Below, one piece after another: positions 7,495 through 14,704 of a DNA stretch of 37,898 bases. Below the pieces are notes generated by a model, which was not told where the DNA came from, did not search any database, and worked only from the letters and a program-made list of their open reading frames with translations. This DNA comes from Verrucomicrobiota bacterium (GTDB taxonomy: Bacteria; Verrucomicrobiota; Verrucomicrobiia; Limisphaerales; JAHDYP01): contig JAHDYP010000053.1 in assembly GCA_023383055.1 (NCBI GenBank), positions 1-37,898 on the forward strand. The letters are read 5' to 3'. The position numbers and the translations under genes were made by a program. Positions within the stretch are counted from its first letter, which is position 1. Each line of letters opens with the position of its first letter.

Positions 7495-10400
7495 ATGCTC
7501 GATCGCCTCATCCGGTTTTGCCTTGAACAGAAGCTGATCGTGGCCCTGCTCGTTATGTTTATCGTGGGCTGGGGCATCGTCGTCGCGCCGTTCGACTGGC
7601 AGGTCCCCGGGCTCGAGCGACGTCCCCTGTCGGTCGACGCCATTCCGGACCTGGGCGAGAACCAGCAGATTGTCTTCACCGAATGGATGGGGCGCTCGCC
7701 GCAGGATGTGCAGGACCAGGTCACCTACCCGCTCACGGTGTCGCTCCTTGGAGTGCCGGGCGTCAAGACCATCCGCAGCACCTCGATGTTCGGGTTCTCC
7801 TCGATATACATTATTTTCAACGACGGCATCGACTTTTACTGGGCGCGCACGCGCATCCTCGAGAAACTCAACAGCCTCACCCCTGGCGTTCTTCCGCAAG
7901 GTGTTCAGCCTGCGCTTGGGCCCGACGCCACCGCCATGGGCCAGGTGTTCTGGTATACGCTCGAGGGGCTCGATCCCGACGGTCAACCCGCCGGCGGCTG
8001 GGATCTTCAGGAACTTCGCAGTCTGCAGGATTGGCGCGTGCGGTTCGCGTTGCAGGCCGCCGACGGCATCGCCGAGGTGGCCTCGGTCGGCGGGTTCGTT
8101 CGCGAATACCAGGTGGATGTGGATCCCGATGCCATGCGCGCCCACGGCGTGTCGCTCGAGCAAGTGTTTGAGGCGGTGCGCCTCTCGAATCTCGACGTCG
8201 GCGCCCGCACCATCGAAATCAACAGCGTCGAGTATCTCGTCCGCGGACTCGGCTTCATCCGTTCGCTGGAGGACCTCGAGTTGGCGGTTGTCAAATCCGA
8301 GGATTTCGTCCCGATCCGCATCCAGGACGTCGCCCGGGTGAGTCTGGGGCCGGCCTTGCGCACGGGGGCGCTCGACAAGGGCGGCGCCGAGGCGGTGGGT
8401 GGCGTCGCGGTGGTGCGCCACGGATACAACCCGCTCGAGGCCATCCGGAATGTAAAACGCCAGATCCAGGTTCTGGCCCCGGCCCTGCCGGTGCGGCCCG
8501 TCATCGACTGGGAGCAGGTGACTCCGGATCAGGTGCGCCGGTTTGCCGGCGACGATGGTTTTGAAGCGTTTGTGACAGGGAGCACGCAATTGGCCGAACC
8601 GGCCTGGCTGAACTGGCTGCGTGCGACTCCGCGCGACCAATGGCCGGCCTGGGTGACCACGAGCCAGGTGGCCATCGTCCCCTTCTATGACCGGACGGGG
8701 CTGATCCAGGAAACGCTGGGGACCCTGAACAAGGCCCTGATCGAGCAGGCGCTCGTGACGATCCTGGTTGTCATGGTGATGGTTCTGCATCTGCGCAGCG
8801 CCCTGCTCATCAGCAGCATGTTGCCCCTGGCGGTGCTCATGGGGTTCATCGCCATGAACCTCTTCGGCGTCGAAGCCAATGTTGTTGCCCTCGCCGGCAT
8901 CGCCATCGCCATCGGCACGATCGTCGACATGGGCATCATCGTCATCGAGAACATCCTCAAACACCTCGAGGAAGACCGGAATTCGAATCCCGAAAAACAG
9001 GATCCGAAACCAGGGATCGAGAATCAGGCCTCGGACCTCGGACCCAGGAACTCCCTCGAGTTGATCTATCGCGCCACCCGGGAGGTCGGGTCCGCCGTGC
9101 TGACCGCCATTGCCACCACCGTGATCAGTTTCCTGCCCGTCTTCACCATGACCGGGATGGAGGGCAAGCTGTTCCAGCCGCTGGCGTTCACCAAGACCTT
9201 CGTGCTGCTCGGCTCCGTGCTCATCGCTCTCTTCATCATCCCCGCGGGCGCTCATCTCCTGCTTGCGCCCCGGATCGGACGAACCTGGTTCCGGCGCGCA
9301 CTCTGGTTTGGGCTTGGCGGCCTGGGGATTCTGACCCTGATCGCGGCGATGGTGCTGGGATCAGTCCCGGCAGGGTTGGCGGGATTGCTGGCCGTGGGCG
9401 CCGCGGCGTTTCAGCTGACGCTTGACCGGTTTCCGGCGGCGTGGCGCAAGGCGGCGCCGACTGTGGCGAGCGCGATTGCGGTGTTGCTGGTCACCTGGGT
9501 TCTGACCCAGGGTTGGCTGCCGTTGGGCCCCGAGAGAGGTTTGTGGCGCAACCTCCTGTTCGTCGCCATCTTTGTCGGCGGCGCACTGCTGATGTCCCGT
9601 CTCTTCGAGCGAGGCTACGGTGTGATGCTGGGTTGGTGCCTTGGCCACAAGGGACTGTTCCTGAGCGTGGTTGCGCTGCTCGTAGGATTGGGCGCTTGCT
9701 CCTGGCTTGGTTTCGAGCGGGTGTTCGGCTTCATCCCGCGAGGTCTGGCCACGATCGGCGTGAAGGAGGAGTGGATCCGGTTGAACCAGCCGTGGGTGGC
9801 GCTCAAGCATGCGTTCCCGGGGTTGGGTCGGGAGTTCATGCCTGCCCTGGACGAAGGATCGTTCCTCTACATGCCCTCGGCGATGCCGCACGCCTCGCTG
9901 GGGGAATCGCTCGATTACCTCTCGAAACAGAATCAACTCATCAGCGCCATCCCGGAAATCGACAGCGCGGTCGGCAAGATCGGCCGGGTCGAGAGCGCCC
10001 TTGATCCGGCGCCCATCGGCATGGTCGAGACCGTCATCCAGTACAAGCCGGAATACATCACCGACGTCCACGGATACCCTCTCCGCTTTCGCTATGACCG
10101 ACCCGCCGGGGTCTTCGTCCGTGACGGCCGGGGCGAACTTATTCCCGACCCGGAGGGCCGACCGTATCGGCAGTGGCGTGACCACGTCCGGAACCCCGAT
10201 GACATCTGGAATGAGATCGTCCGCGCCGCCCAGATCCCGGGGGCCACCGGCGTCTCGAAGCTCCAGCCGATCGAGACCCGGCGGGTCATGCTCCAAAGCG
10301 GCATCCGGGCGCGCATGGCCGTGGAGGTCAAGGGTGACGACCTGGAAGTGATTGGCGGTTTGGTGCTGCGCATCGAAGAACTGCTCCGCCGCGGCGAGAT

Positions 10401-11505
10401 TCCGGGTGTGAAAGTGCAGAGTGTCATCGCGGACCGGATCGTCGGCAAACCTTACCTTGAAATCCGGCTCGACCGGCATGCCCTCGCCCGGTACGGCCTC
10501 CGCGTCAACGAGGTCCAGGAACTCATCGAGGTTGCCATCGGCGGTCGCCCCATCACGACCACCGTCGAAGGCCGCGAACGCTATCCCGTCCGGGTCCGGT
10601 ATCCCCGCGAACTCCGCGGCACGATCGAGGATCTGGAACGCGTCCTGGTCAGCACCATGGATGGCGTGAAAATCCCGTTGTCGCACCTGGCGTCGATCGA
10701 GTACGTCCGCGGTCCCGAGGCGATCAAGAGCGAGGATACGTTTCTGATTGGCTACACGCTGTTTGACAAGTTGCCCGACCATGCCGAGGTGGATGTGGTC
10801 GAGGCAACCGATCGGTATCTGCGCGAGAAGATCGAGTCGGGCGAACTGCTCTGGCCGGCCGGGTACACCTACGGGTTCGCCGGTGATTTCGAGAATCAAC
10901 TGCGTGCCCAGCGCACCTTGGCGCTCGTGTTGCCCCTCTCGTTGTTCGTCATCTTCGTGCTGCTCTACTTCCAGTTCCGTTCGACCGTGACGACCCTGAT
11001 CGTGTTTAGCGGCATCGGCGTTGCCTGGGCGGGCGGCTTTGCCATGATTTGGCTCTACGGCCAGGACTGGTTCGCCAACTTCCCCCTGTTCGGCGTCAAT
11101 CTCCGCGACCTTTTCCAGTTTCACCAGATCAACCTCAGCGTCGCCATCTGGGTGGGGTTCCTGGCGCTCTTTGGGATCGCTTCCGACGATGGCGTGGTCA
11201 TCGCCACGTACCTCCGTCAGAGCTTCGACGCCCGCGTCAACTCCACCGTTGCGGAGATCCGTGAGGCCACGCTGGCTGCCGGCCGGCGCCGTATTCGTCC
11301 CTGCCTCATGACCAGCGCCACCACCATCCTTGCCCTGATGCCCGTCCTCACCAGCACCGGCCGCGGCGCGGACATCATGATCCCGATGGCCATCCCGATT
11401 ATCGGCGGCATGACCCTCGCCTACCTGACCATGTTCACCGTGCCGGTGTTGTACTGCCTGGTCGAGGAGTGGAAACTGAAGCTCGGCGGCCGGTTAAAAA
11501 CTTGA
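7495..11505 (+). CDS. cusA: CusA/CzcA-type heavy-metal RND efflux pump, enlarged
   Basis: Inner-membrane proton/metal antiporter of the HME-RND family, 1336 residues against roughly 1040-1050 for E. coli CusA. The ATG at 7495 gives the typical start MLDRLIRFCLEQKLIVALL. Recognisable blocks include DLGENQQIVFTEWMGRSPQDVQDQVTYPL, SIYIIFNDGIDFYWAR, ENILKHLEE, FTMTGMEGKLFQPLAFTKT, GREFMPALDEGSFLYMP, DRIVGKPYLEIRLDR, and the terminal TM block ending MTLAYLTMFTVPVLYCL. The excess length is partly an insertion of about 130 residues near 600-730 that adds about four hydrophobic segments to the central cytoplasmic region, and partly a Pro/Asn-rich loop after TM4 (nt 8986-9060). It follows the adaptor gene by 45 nt; its stop overlaps the promoter-like block of the next module. 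Confidence 0.93.
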   Translation: MLDRLIRFCLEQKLIVALLVMFIVGWGIVVAPFDWQVPGLERRPLSVDAIPDLGENQQIVFTEWMGRSPQDVQDQVTYPLTVSLLGVPGVKTIRSTSMFGFSSIYIIFNDGIDFYWARTRILEKLNSLTPGVLPQGVQPALGPDATAMGQVFWYTLEGLDPDGQPAGGWDLQELRSLQDWRVRFALQAADGIAEVASVGGFVREYQVDVDPDAMRAHGVSLEQVFEAVRLSNLDVGARTIEINSVEYLVRGLGFIRSLEDLELAVVKSEDFVPIRIQDVARVSLGPALRTGALDKGGAEAVGGVAVVRHGYNPLEAIRNVKRQIQVLAPALPVRPVIDWEQVTPDQVRRFAGDDGFEAFVTGSTQLAEPAWLNWLRATPRDQWPAWVTTSQVAIVPFYDRTGLIQETLGTLNKALIEQALVTILVVMVMVLHLRSALLISSMLPLAVLMGFIAMNLFGVEANVVALAGIAIAIGTIVDMGIIVIENILKHLEEDRNSNPEKQDPKPGIENQASDLGPRNSLELIYRATREVGSAVLTAIATTVISFLPVFTMTGMEGKLFQPLAFTKTFVLLGSVLIALFIIPAGAHLLLAPRIGRTWFRRALWFGLGGLGILTLIAAMVLGSVPAGLAGLLAVGAAAFQLTLDRFPAAWRKAAPTVASAIAVLLVTWVLTQGWLPLGPERGLWRNLLFVAIFVGGALLMSRLFERGYGVMLGWCLGHKGLFLSVVALLVGLGACSWLGFERVFGFIPRGLATIGVKEEWIRLNQPWVALKHAFPGLGREFMPALDEGSFLYMPSAMPHASLGESLDYLSKQNQLISAIPEIDSAVGKIGRVESALDPAPIGMVETVIQYKPEYITDVHGYPLRFRYDRPAGVFVRDGRGELIPDPEGRPYRQWRDHVRNPDDIWNEIVRAAQIPGATGVSKLQPIETRRVMLQSGIRARMAVEVKGDDLEVIGGLVLRIEELLRRGEIPGVKVQSVIADRIVGKPYLEIRLDRHALARYGLRVNEVQELIEVAIGGRPITTTVEGRERYPVRVRYPRELRGTIEDLERVLVSTMDGVKIPLSHLASIEYVRGPEAIKSEDTFLIGYTLFDKLPDHAEVDVVEATDRYLREKIESGELLWPAGYTYGFAGDFENQLRAQRTLALVLPLSLFVIFVLLYFQFRSTVTTLIVFSGIGVAWAGGFAMIWLYGQDWFANFPLFGVNLRDLFQFHQINLSVAIWVGFLALFGIASDDGVVIATYLRQSFDARVNSTVAEIREATLAAGRRRIRPCLMTSATTILALMPVLTSTGRGADIMIPMAIPIIGGMTLAYLTMFTVPVLYCLVEEWKLKLGGRLKT

Positions 11506-11531
11506 GGGTTTTGCCGCACCTCGGCGTATGC
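11502..11531 (+). promoter_or_regulatory. Putative promoter copy B of the metal regulon (upstream of the Y-X-H module)
   Basis: Second copy of the TTGAGGG...CGGCGTATGC element, overlapping the cusA stop codon and ending 53 nt before the ATG of the anti-sigma gene. Spacing and the last ten bases equal those of copy A at 3505-3534; only six of thirty positions differ. Its placement before the sigma module would allow autoregulation. Activity is inferred. Confidence 0.5.
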
Positions 11532-11584
11532 TAACCTGGATGCGTTCGGCGGCGGAACCGCCGGGTAAGCAGCTCATCGATTCC

Positions 11585-11932
11585 ATGAATCACGAATCGT
11601 CTCACGGGCCTAACGCCAACCTCGACTCACTCCTTCGAGATTGGCGGGTCGATGACCCGTTGCCTCTTGGGTTCAACCGCGCCGTCTGGCGCCGGATTGC
11701 CGCCCAGGCGGTGCCTGCACCGGTATCCCCTGTGGCAGCCCTGCGCCTCCGGCTCGATCGTTGGTTTGCGCGCCCGGCATGGTCCATCGGTTGCGCCCTG
11801 TTTCTCGTGAGCGCGGGGCTCCTCGCCGGCTACTGGCAGGCAACCGCGCAAACGGCTCGTTGGGAACAGCTTATGGCGAGCCGTTACGTCCATTCGGTCG
11901 ATCCCTATGCCCAGGCCGCTTCGGCGCCATGA
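11585..11932 (+). CDS. Putative single-TM anti-sigma factor (CnrY-like by position and topology)
   Basis: 115 residues. The N-terminal 60 residues are cytoplasmic-like, with a short motif (LDSLLRDWRVDDPLPLGF then VWRRIA) often found at the start of verrucomicrobial anti-sigma-like proteins. One TM helix follows at about 66-84 (WSIGCALFLVSAGLLAGYW), then a short outside tail. No zinc-binding anti-sigma motif is seen. Its stop overlaps the next gene's start (ATGA), and the third gene is an ECF sigma factor, so order and topology match CnrY-CnrX-CnrH from Cupriavidus. Sequence similarity to CnrY itself is not evident, so the assignment is by context. The ATG at 11585 is embedded in an ATGAATCACGAATCG element; a longer in-frame start at 11528 would add 19 unlikely residues. 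Confidence 0.6.
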   Translation: MNHESSHGPNANLDSLLRDWRVDDPLPLGFNRAVWRRIAAQAVPAPVSPVAALRLRLDRWFARPAWSIGCALFLVSAGLLAGYWQATAQTARWEQLMASRYVHSVDPYAQAASAP

Positions 11933-12420
11933 GACGGCCCCTGGTCATCCTCGTTCTCGGCGCCATCCTCGGCCTCCTGACTGCCGCCGCCACGTACTGG
12001 TCCATGACCGCTCACCACCGTGCGTTGCTGCGGCAGGAACAACCCGAGCTCGCCTGGTTGCGGGCGGAATTCAAGGTCGCTCCCGAGGATTTCGCCCGGA
12101 TCTCGGCGTTGCACCAGGCCTATCTGCCCCAGTGCGCCGAGCTCTGCCAGCGCATTGCCAGCTGCGAAGCCCGCATTCGAACCTTGCTCGACCAAGCCGA
12201 CCACCTGACCCCCGAGATCGAAGCGCTCCTGCTCGAAGCCGCGCAAACCCGGGTCGAATGTCAAAAGAACATGCTCGAGCATTTCTTCCAGGTCAGTCGC
12301 GCCATGCCGCCCGAACAGGGCCGGCGCTATCTTGCCTGGGTCAAGGAAAAGACCTTCCGCATGGACCACGAACCGGGCCCCCCAGGCGAGGCTTCGCATG
12401 GACACCAGGGACACCACTGA
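11929..12420 (+). CDS. Periplasmic heavy-metal sensor (CnrX/ZraP-like)
   Basis: 163 residues. An N-terminal membrane anchor (residues 4-24) precedes an all-helical periplasmic domain: LAWLRAEFKVAPEDFARISALH, a Cys-containing helix (Cys 69, 73, 79), TPEIEALLLEAAQTRVECQKNM, then HFFQVSRAMPPEQGRRYLAWV. This hairpin-of-helices layout with a PPEQG...YL signature is that of periplasmic heavy-metal sensors of the CnrX/CpxP-related group. The tail (residues 146-163) is His-rich, with HGHQGHH at the end, an additional potential metal site. It overlaps the upstream anti-sigma stop by 4 nt and the downstream sigma start by 23 nt, a pattern of translational coupling. Predicted role: bind periplasmic metal and relieve anti-sigma inhibition. 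The ligand residues of CnrX cannot be mapped with certainty by eye. Confidence 0.72.
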   Translation: MRRPLVILVLGAILGLLTAAATYWSMTAHHRALLRQEQPELAWLRAEFKVAPEDFARISALHQAYLPQCAELCQRIASCEARIRTLLDQADHLTPEIEALLLEAAQTRVECQKNMLEHFFQVSRAMPPEQGRRYLAWVKEKTFRMDHEPGPPGEASHGHQGHH

Positions 12421-12991
12421 CGCCGAGGATCGGTTGGAAATGTCCCGGCTGGCGGCCGGCGACGAGACCGCTCTGGACCGCGTGATGGAACGTCATTCCC
12501 GGCGGCTTTATCATTACCTTCTCCGCCTGCTCCAGAATGAATCCGCGGCCGAGGAACTCGCCCAGGAAACGTTCGTTCGCGTCTTTCGCCATGCCGGACG
12601 TTACGATCCTGACCATTCGTTTTCGAGCTGGCTTTACACGATCGCCACCAACCTCGTCCGCGACCGGGCCCGCCGTCGTGGGCGCCATCCGGAAATCTCC
12701 TTCGAGGCGGAGCATAACCAAGAGGGTGCCAAACTGCGCGACCTCCTGCCGGGCAATGAAGCTTCACCAGCCGACCGCGCCATCGCCCGGGAACGGGCCG
12801 AGGCCGTGCGTCGCGCCGTCGGGCAGCTCCCCGAGGAACTCCGCATCCCGTTCATCCTCTGCGAGTACGAAGGCCTGTCGCACGCCGAAATCGGCGCCAT
12901 CACGCGGGGCACGCCCAAGGCCGTCGAAATGCGCCTCTACCGCGCGCGCCAATCGCTGCGCCAATCCCTGGCGCACCTCCTCGAATCCTGA
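12398..12991 (+). CDS. ECF-subfamily RNA polymerase sigma factor (CnrH-like by context)
   Basis: 197 residues. Region 2 covers about 25-95 (ALDRVMERHSRRLYHYLLRLL, EELAQETFVRVFRHAGRYD, FSSWLYTIATNLVRDRARRR), the core of sigma70 region 2; region 4 covers about 135-190 (AVRRAVGQLPEELRIPFILCEYEGLSHAEIGAI, TPKAVEMRLYRARQSLR), a helix-turn-helix for -35 recognition. There is no sigma 1.1 or region 3, so it is an ECF type. ATG 12398 overlaps the sensor gene by 23 nt; ATG 12440 would remove the overlap and also keep region 2. It is the last gene of the Y-X-H-like operon and faces the YbjQ gene convergently with only 21 nt between stops. The likely target is the TTGAGGG...CGTATGC element (inference). 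Confidence 0.9.
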   Translation: MDTRDTTDAEDRLEMSRLAAGDETALDRVMERHSRRLYHYLLRLLQNESAAEELAQETFVRVFRHAGRYDPDHSFSSWLYTIATNLVRDRARRRGRHPEISFEAEHNQEGAKLRDLLPGNEASPADRAIARERAEAVRRAVGQLPEELRIPFILCEYEGLSHAEIGAITRGTPKAVEMRLYRARQSLRQSLAHLLES

Positions 12992-13012
12992 CTCAACCCG
13001 CGCAATCGTCCG

Positions 13013-13348
13013 CTAAAGTCGGGGAGGGCCGGCGAGGCGAACCGCGGTGCCGCTGGCGCTGACCATGAGCATGCCGTTCTGCGAACCGAGCACCTCGTAA
13101 TCAAGGTCGACGCCCACCACGGCGTCGGCCCCGCGGGCGCGGGCCTCCGCTTCCATCTCGCCCAGCGCGGTCTTTCGGGCGTCGCCCAGCACCTTCTCGT
13201 AGGCGCCGGAGCGTCCGCCCACAATGTCGCGAATGCCGGCGAACAGGTCGCGGAAGATGTTGGCGCCGACGATCGATTCGCCGGTGACGATGCCGAGGTA
13301 CTCGGCGATGGGCCGGCCTTCGAGGGTGGGAGTGGTGGTGCTGATCAT
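13013..13348 (-). CDS. YbjQ/UPF0145 family protein
   Basis: 111-residue small cytosolic protein of the UPF0145 (YbjQ) family, often labelled 'heavy-metal-binding' although the biochemical role is not established. The full-length family pattern is present: [62 protein letters not shown] and [11 protein letters not shown]. The ATG at 13348 starts at the normal position. It is transcribed towards the ECF sigma gene. On its own strand, a TAAAAT-like -10 is seen around 13380 without a clear -35. Membership in the metal regulon is not shown. Confidence 0.88.
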   Translation of the reverse strand: MISTTTPTLEGRPIAEYLGIVTGESIVGANIFRDLFAGIRDIVGGRSGAYEKVLGDARKTALGEMEAEARARGADAVVGVDLDYEVLGSQNGMLMVSASGTAVRLAGPPRL

Positions 13349-13471
13349 AGTAGTCGTTGCGTATTTGCGTTGGCCGCTGATTTTAGACGAAGTCGCGGGG
13401 TTGTGCAGTACACTCTGACCGACGAATTGTAGCCGGCCCGTTGCGCTCCAGCTTGTCGAGAGACGGGCCAG

Positions 13472-14488
13472 GTGCTAATCCATGACCTGTCATGGTCAAC
13501 GCGGACAGCGAATCGGTGCGAGGTGTGCGGCGGGCAGTTTCTGGGTGATATCATCTGGGTGATATCATGTAGACGCGCGTGGATGCCTGGACGCAGGAGT
13601 CGCGTACGTATTGTGACACGTGTCGGAAACTCAACGAGATTTGCGCCGTCTGCCAAATCCCGGTGAAGCGCAACGTCACGGTGGTGGGTGATGGGCGGTG
13701 TCTGTGCGAGCGCGACGCGAAATTGGTGATCCTGGATGACGCTGAGGCCGCCGCGGTGCTCGGTGAAGTCCGGAGAGAACTCGACCGACTGTTCTCGCGC
13801 TTCCTCACCTTGCCGTCCACCAACATTGACTTCGCGTTCGAAAGCCAGGTGCGGATGCAGCAGATCCTGCAATGGCCGGGCTTTGCCGCGTTCGGAAATG
13901 ATCGCGGTGTATGTCCACGAACTGGGACACGCGTGGATTCGCGAGCACGTGCCGCCGACGCGCCGGATTACCCAGCAGTCCGTGGAGGGATTCTGTGAAT
14001 TGCTGGCTTATTGTTATCTCGAGCACATGGGCGAGACCCACCAACTGGCGCGGCTCCACCGCAACGGTTACACCGAGGGTCAAATCGACCTTTGCGTCAA
14101 AGTCCACCGGGTTTATGACCTCTACCCCATGCTTGAATGGATGAAGCACGGCGTCGATCCCTACCTCCAGGAAGTCGACCCGGACCGGGTCCGCTTTGTG
14201 GATCGGCCCGCTCCCCGTCCCGCCGCGCCCCGAGCCCTCCCGGTGTGGCGTCCTCCGGTCCCGGCCCCCGAGCGATTGACCTTGACGGGCATCATGACCA
14301 GCGCCTCACGGGGAACCGCCATCGTCAATGGTACGGCGCTGAACGCCGGGGACAAGGTCAGTGTGCGGGTGGGGACCAACTCGGTGCTCGTGCATTGTCT
14401 GGCGGTGGGCACAAACCTGGTAACGCTGGAATTGCCTGGCACCGGCGAGCGGATGGTGTTGGAATGGGCCCGTCCGTCGGCTCCCTGA
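13472..14488 (+). pseudogene. Frame-disrupted DA1-like protein (LIM-type zinc finger plus HExxH peptidase)
   Basis: Three frame segments together make one recognisable protein. Frame 2 from 13472 gives RCEVCGGQFLGDIIW, the first half of a LIM-like finger. Frame 1 (about 13573-13870) gives YCDTCRKLNEICAVCQIPVK and RCLCERDAKLVI, the rest of the finger. Frame 2 again (about 13870-14488) gives ALPRSEMIAVYVHELGHAWIREH and QSVEGFCELLAY, a DA1-type metallopeptidase core with HELGH at 13916-13930. The last 65 residues (LTGIMTSASRGTAIVNG, VSVRVGTNSVLVHCL) resemble a GspC/PilP-like beta module. The first break coincides with a 14-bp tandem duplication and a TAG at 13570; the second lies around 13866-13885. 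It is either a real pseudogene or, less likely with two breaks and a stop, sequencing error. The plant relative DA1 is a ubiquitin-activated peptidase; the bacterial role is unknown. Confidence 0.7.
13541..13568 (+). repeat. 14-bp perfect tandem duplication inside the DA1-like gene
   Basis: CTGGGTGATATCAT occurs twice head-to-tail (13541-13554 and 13555-13568). Because 14 is not a multiple of three it moves the reading frame from frame 2 to frame 1, precisely where the finger-coding sequence changes frame. The TAG at 13570 remains even if one copy is removed. Confidence 0.9.
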
Positions 14489-14503
14489 GTTTCGGGTGGA
14501 ACT

Positions 14504-14542
14504 GGGGAGGGGGCTCTTTGGGAGGGGTGGGGGCTTTTGGGG
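14504..14542 (+). other. G-rich tract with G-quadruplex potential
   Basis: Six G-runs of 4, 5, 3, 4, 5 and 4 bases are separated by loops of 1, 6, 1, 1 and 5 nt in 39 nt, all on the plus strand. It begins 16 nt after the DA1-like stop and lies about 70 nt upstream of the promoter for the exopolysaccharide genes. It satisfies the usual G3+ loop 1-7 rule for an intramolecular quadruplex; function is unknown. Confidence 0.6.
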
Positions 14543-14610
14543 AGGCAAACTGTGAATGTTCAGCGAATGCGGGGGTTCAGACAACTGGTTGATTTCGTAA
14601 AGATTTATGT

Positions 14611-14639
14611 TTGACAATGGTTTGGTCTAAACGTAAAAA
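14611..14639 (+). promoter_or_regulatory. Putative sigma70-type promoter for the exopolysaccharide operon
   Basis: TTGACA at 14611-14616, 17-nt spacer, TAAAAA at 14634-14639. The surrounding 14590-14650 is markedly AT-richer than the rest of the window. Predicted transcript start is near 14646, leaving a leader of about 59 nt to the ATG at 14705. Confidence 0.6.
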
Positions 14640-14704
14640 AAGCCATCTTTTCAGAGAGAGCGCTGGTACCGGATAAACTGTGTGAACCGTAGAATTTTAG
14701 TTTT

